Origin: Xiphophorus maculatus
Taxonomy: Eukaryota > Chordata > Actinopteri > Cyprinodontiformes > Poeciliidae
Length of the DNA: 64,000 nucleotides
Reading direction: 5' to 3'
NCBI RefSeq assembly: GCF_002775205.1
Contig: NC_036459.1
Span: 16,290,312-16,354,311 of the forward strand
Shown in pieces: positions 61,905 through 64,000 of this stretch. A model generated the notes under the pieces. It had not been told where the DNA came from and made no database searches. It was given only the letters and a program-made list of their open reading frames with translations. The translations under genes were made by a program, and so were the position numbers. Each line of letters begins with the position of its first letter. The first letter of the stretch is position 1.

Positions 61905-62130
61905 CATTGGTTCTCAAACTTTTCCAGAGTACCACCTCAACTAATACAAAGGTTTCAAGACCTGACAGAAAAAGAAGACGGTTCCCCCAAAGCCTGATGC
62001 CCTGATGGAAAAGCCAAAAGATTTTGCACCAACTTATTCAATCTGAAATAGGAGCAATGTTGTATGGGGCTTTTACACTCTTTTGAGATTTCTATTTTGA
62101 GGTCGCTAAATGACCCAGCGCCCCTTGTAC
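61905..62130. repeat. hAT-like fragment
   Basis: ttggttctcaaacttttcca gagtaccacct ... agcgccccttgtacaagg, the worn ends of a common hAT family. Intergenic between APEX1 and the zinc-finger gene. Confidence 0.45.
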
Positions 62131-62518
62131 AAGGATTGATTTTGTACGGTGAAATTAAAACTTGGATTTCATCAAACATTCTCAACTACACTTTCACTTA
62201 AAGCAGATTCTGTTGAAAGCATTTGTGCCAGAACAACTCGTGTTTTTAGCTAGGTTTTATTAGCTCTGCAACACAGACAATTAGCTCTGTTGTAAACCAG
62301 ATTAGAAGACCACAGTGATAACCTAGGCTTTTAGAGAAACTGTGCAAAAAAAATATATGTAAACCTTGTAAAATGTTAAAGGAATGACTAACGACCTCCC
62401 TACTCGCAAAAAGGGTTGTTGCCCTGCCTTGAGGTACAAATATGTGGCATTGGTAACTTAAAATTTCTCTGAACAAACTCTGAAATTTATCATGAGTGGT
62501 GTTATTCTACAGCAATTG

Positions 62519-62542
62519 ATATATATATATATATATATATAT
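62519..62542. repeat. (AT)n microsatellite
   Basis: 24 bp of alternating AT just beyond the zinc-finger gene's stop codon. Confidence 0.9.
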
Positions 62543-62595
62543 TTAACACCTTTCACACCCATTTAACAGTGATACTAATAAGTCTGTAGGTGTAT

Positions 62596-63821
62596 TTATG
62601 ACAGATGTGTCCTCAGATGCGTTTTAAGATGATAAGACTGCCTGAAACCCTTTCCACACTCTAAACAGAGATACGGTTTTTCTCCAGAGTGCGTCCGCTG
62701 GTGTCTCTTTAGCCGGTTGGCACTCAGAAAGCTCTTGTCGCATTCAGAGCAGGAGTATGGCCGGGCCCCGGTGTGGTAGCGCAGATGGATGGTCAGGTAG
62801 CAGGACTGGGTGAATTTCTTGCCACAGTGAGGACACTGGAATGGCTTGTGGCCCGTGTGGAAGCGCTCGTGCTTTAAGAGCTCTGCATGCGAGAAGAAAC
62901 CCTTGCCGCAGTCGGAGCAAAGGTACGGCCTCTCGCCCGAATGCGTCAGCTCATGTCTGATCAAGGTCGCCTTGTACACAAAGCTCTTGTCGCACTGCGT
63001 GCAGCGGAAAACGTTTTCCCTGGTGTGGCAGCGCTCGTGCTTCTTCATGTTGCGCTCCCTCTTGAAGCTCTTGCCGCAGAACGAGCACATGAAGGGCATT
63101 TCTTCAGAGTGGATCTTCATGTGGCTCATCAAGCCGCCCTTATAGAGGAAGCCCTTCCCACACTGCGTGCATGTGTGCGGCCGCTCTCGATGCGTCCGTT
63201 GGTGAGCGGTGAGAGCCGCCCGGTAAGGAAAACTCTTCCCACAGTTGCAGCTGTGAGGTTTTTCCTCTTTGTGGGTGAGGATGTGCTTGTTCAGGTGTCT
63301 TTCGCAGTTAAAGCCCAGGTTGCAGTGAGAGCACTTAAATGAGTCTTCCACTTCGCCAGCATCCACTCCGTGGGTCTTGAGGTGCTTCACAAATGCAGCC
63401 TTCCAGGTGAACGTCTGACCGCACTCTGAACACTGGTAGTCCCCATCCTCTAAGTGGTCGTTGTTGTGCCTAGCTTGTTCCGTTGCTGACTTGAAGAGCT
63501 CCCCGCAGATCAAACACGACAACTTGTTTCCAGACGAGTGTGTCTGCTTATGCCGCTCCAGTGACTGTTTGAAGGAGAACTGCCGTCCACACTGGGAGCA
63601 TGAAAATGGCTGCTCGCCTGTGTGCACGCGCTGGTGGGCTTTAAGTAAGGAGTGGAACCTGGAGACCTTCCCACAATCTGCACAGCTTAAGTGTCTGTGT
63701 TGATCTGCGGCATCAGTGGGGTGCACCTTCTTGATGTGCTGTAGTACCTGCCCTTCCTCAGAGTCCTGGAAGGAGCATTGAGGACAGGAGAAAGCAACTA
63801 CTGAGGCATCTGCTGGAGAAC
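62596..63821 (-). CDS. C2H2 zinc-finger protein, last exon (14 fingers), partial
   Basis: Begins at the acceptor accaccag (63829-63822) and ends at TAA 62596-62598. The frame can be read further upstream but that part is intronic. Fourteen C2H2 units are readable: an atypical first finger (CPQCSF...HIKKVH), then fingers mostly joined by HTGE-P-type linkers, ending GFRQSYHLKTHLRTHLS. Finger 7 reads SCNCGKSF, with one residue instead of two between its cysteines. Several linkers diverge from TGEKP (e.g. HRERP, HSEEMP, HTRENV, HTGHKP). A sequence-specific DNA-binding protein is likely; target unknown. Upstream exons and any N-terminal domain lie beyond the right edge. No orthologue recognised. 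Confidence 0.85.
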
Positions 63822-64000
63822 CTGGTGGTACAAAAAGCAACGAGTTTACATATAAATACAAGCAAATACTTTCCGTTATTCACTATAGACAAGAATCACA
63901 GGTAGCTTTTACAAGTTCTCAAGAACCTAAACAACAAGTACCAAGTTAAGTACACAGCAAGATTAAACCAATTTGAACTTCATTTAGTAGTGATTTACAT

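Overview
The window is vertebrate genomic DNA, almost certainly a ray-finned (teleost) fish. Its genes are split into short exons by GT-AG introns, it carries many fish-type DNA-transposon relics (Tc1-like, hAT-like and piggyBac-like MITEs), and the proteins are closest to fish forms; for example APEX1 has threonine instead of the mammalian redox cysteine. I cannot name the species. All family calls come from reading the translations and from memory of the families; no search was run.

Layout, left to right. (1) About 1.9-25.4 kb, plus strand: the 3' half of a neuron navigator gene (NAV2/NAV3 type) with 16 constitutive coding exons, one clear 29-codon cassette exon, one possible 24-nt microexon and a 3' UTR of about 4.85 kb. 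(2) 25.9-27.4 kb, plus: a two-exon gene for a 54-residue membrane micropeptide of the C4orf3/another-regulin type, a SERCA regulator in mammals, with a 7-codon upstream ORF. (3) 27.9-31.6 kb: a TTAA-flanked MITE, then a 3-kb interspersed element holding three tandem ~775-bp units and a hairpin with CTCF-like sites. (4) 32.3-35.3 kb, plus: a broken gene combining a TINF2-N-like domain with C2H2 fingers; it has a stop, a missing exon and a frameshift. (5) 36.4-42.8 kb, plus: a short NUFIP2-like gene (288 residues). (6) 43.0-56.7 kb, minus: a complete 11-coding-exon OSGEP gene (335 residues), the KEOPS tRNA threonylcarbamoyl-transferase subunit, with a GC-AG first coding intron and a 7.1-kb satellite array inside one intron. 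(7) 59.4-61.1 kb, plus: complete APEX1 (310 residues), divergent from OSGEP as in mammals, so the interval near 57-58.3 kb probably holds a shared promoter. (8) 62.6-63.8 kb, minus: the last exon of a C2H2 zinc-finger gene with 14 fingers, continuing off the right edge.

The most unusual feature is the array at 43.77-50.90 kb in the OSGEP intron. A 38/39-bp AT-rich unit alternates with a module built almost entirely of perfect palindromes (26-30 bp) and a 17-bp-arm hairpin. It is organised into ~482-bp higher-order repeats and then copied again at offsets of 1,650 and 2,664 bp. Each 482-bp repeat holds four exact TGACGTCA (CRE) octamers. One copy has its hairpin loop reversed, consistent with inversion through a cruciform. 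OSGEP must be transcribed through all of this.

The genes do not form a pathway or operon; this is a normal vertebrate neighbourhood. The only pair with likely shared regulation is OSGEP-APEX1.
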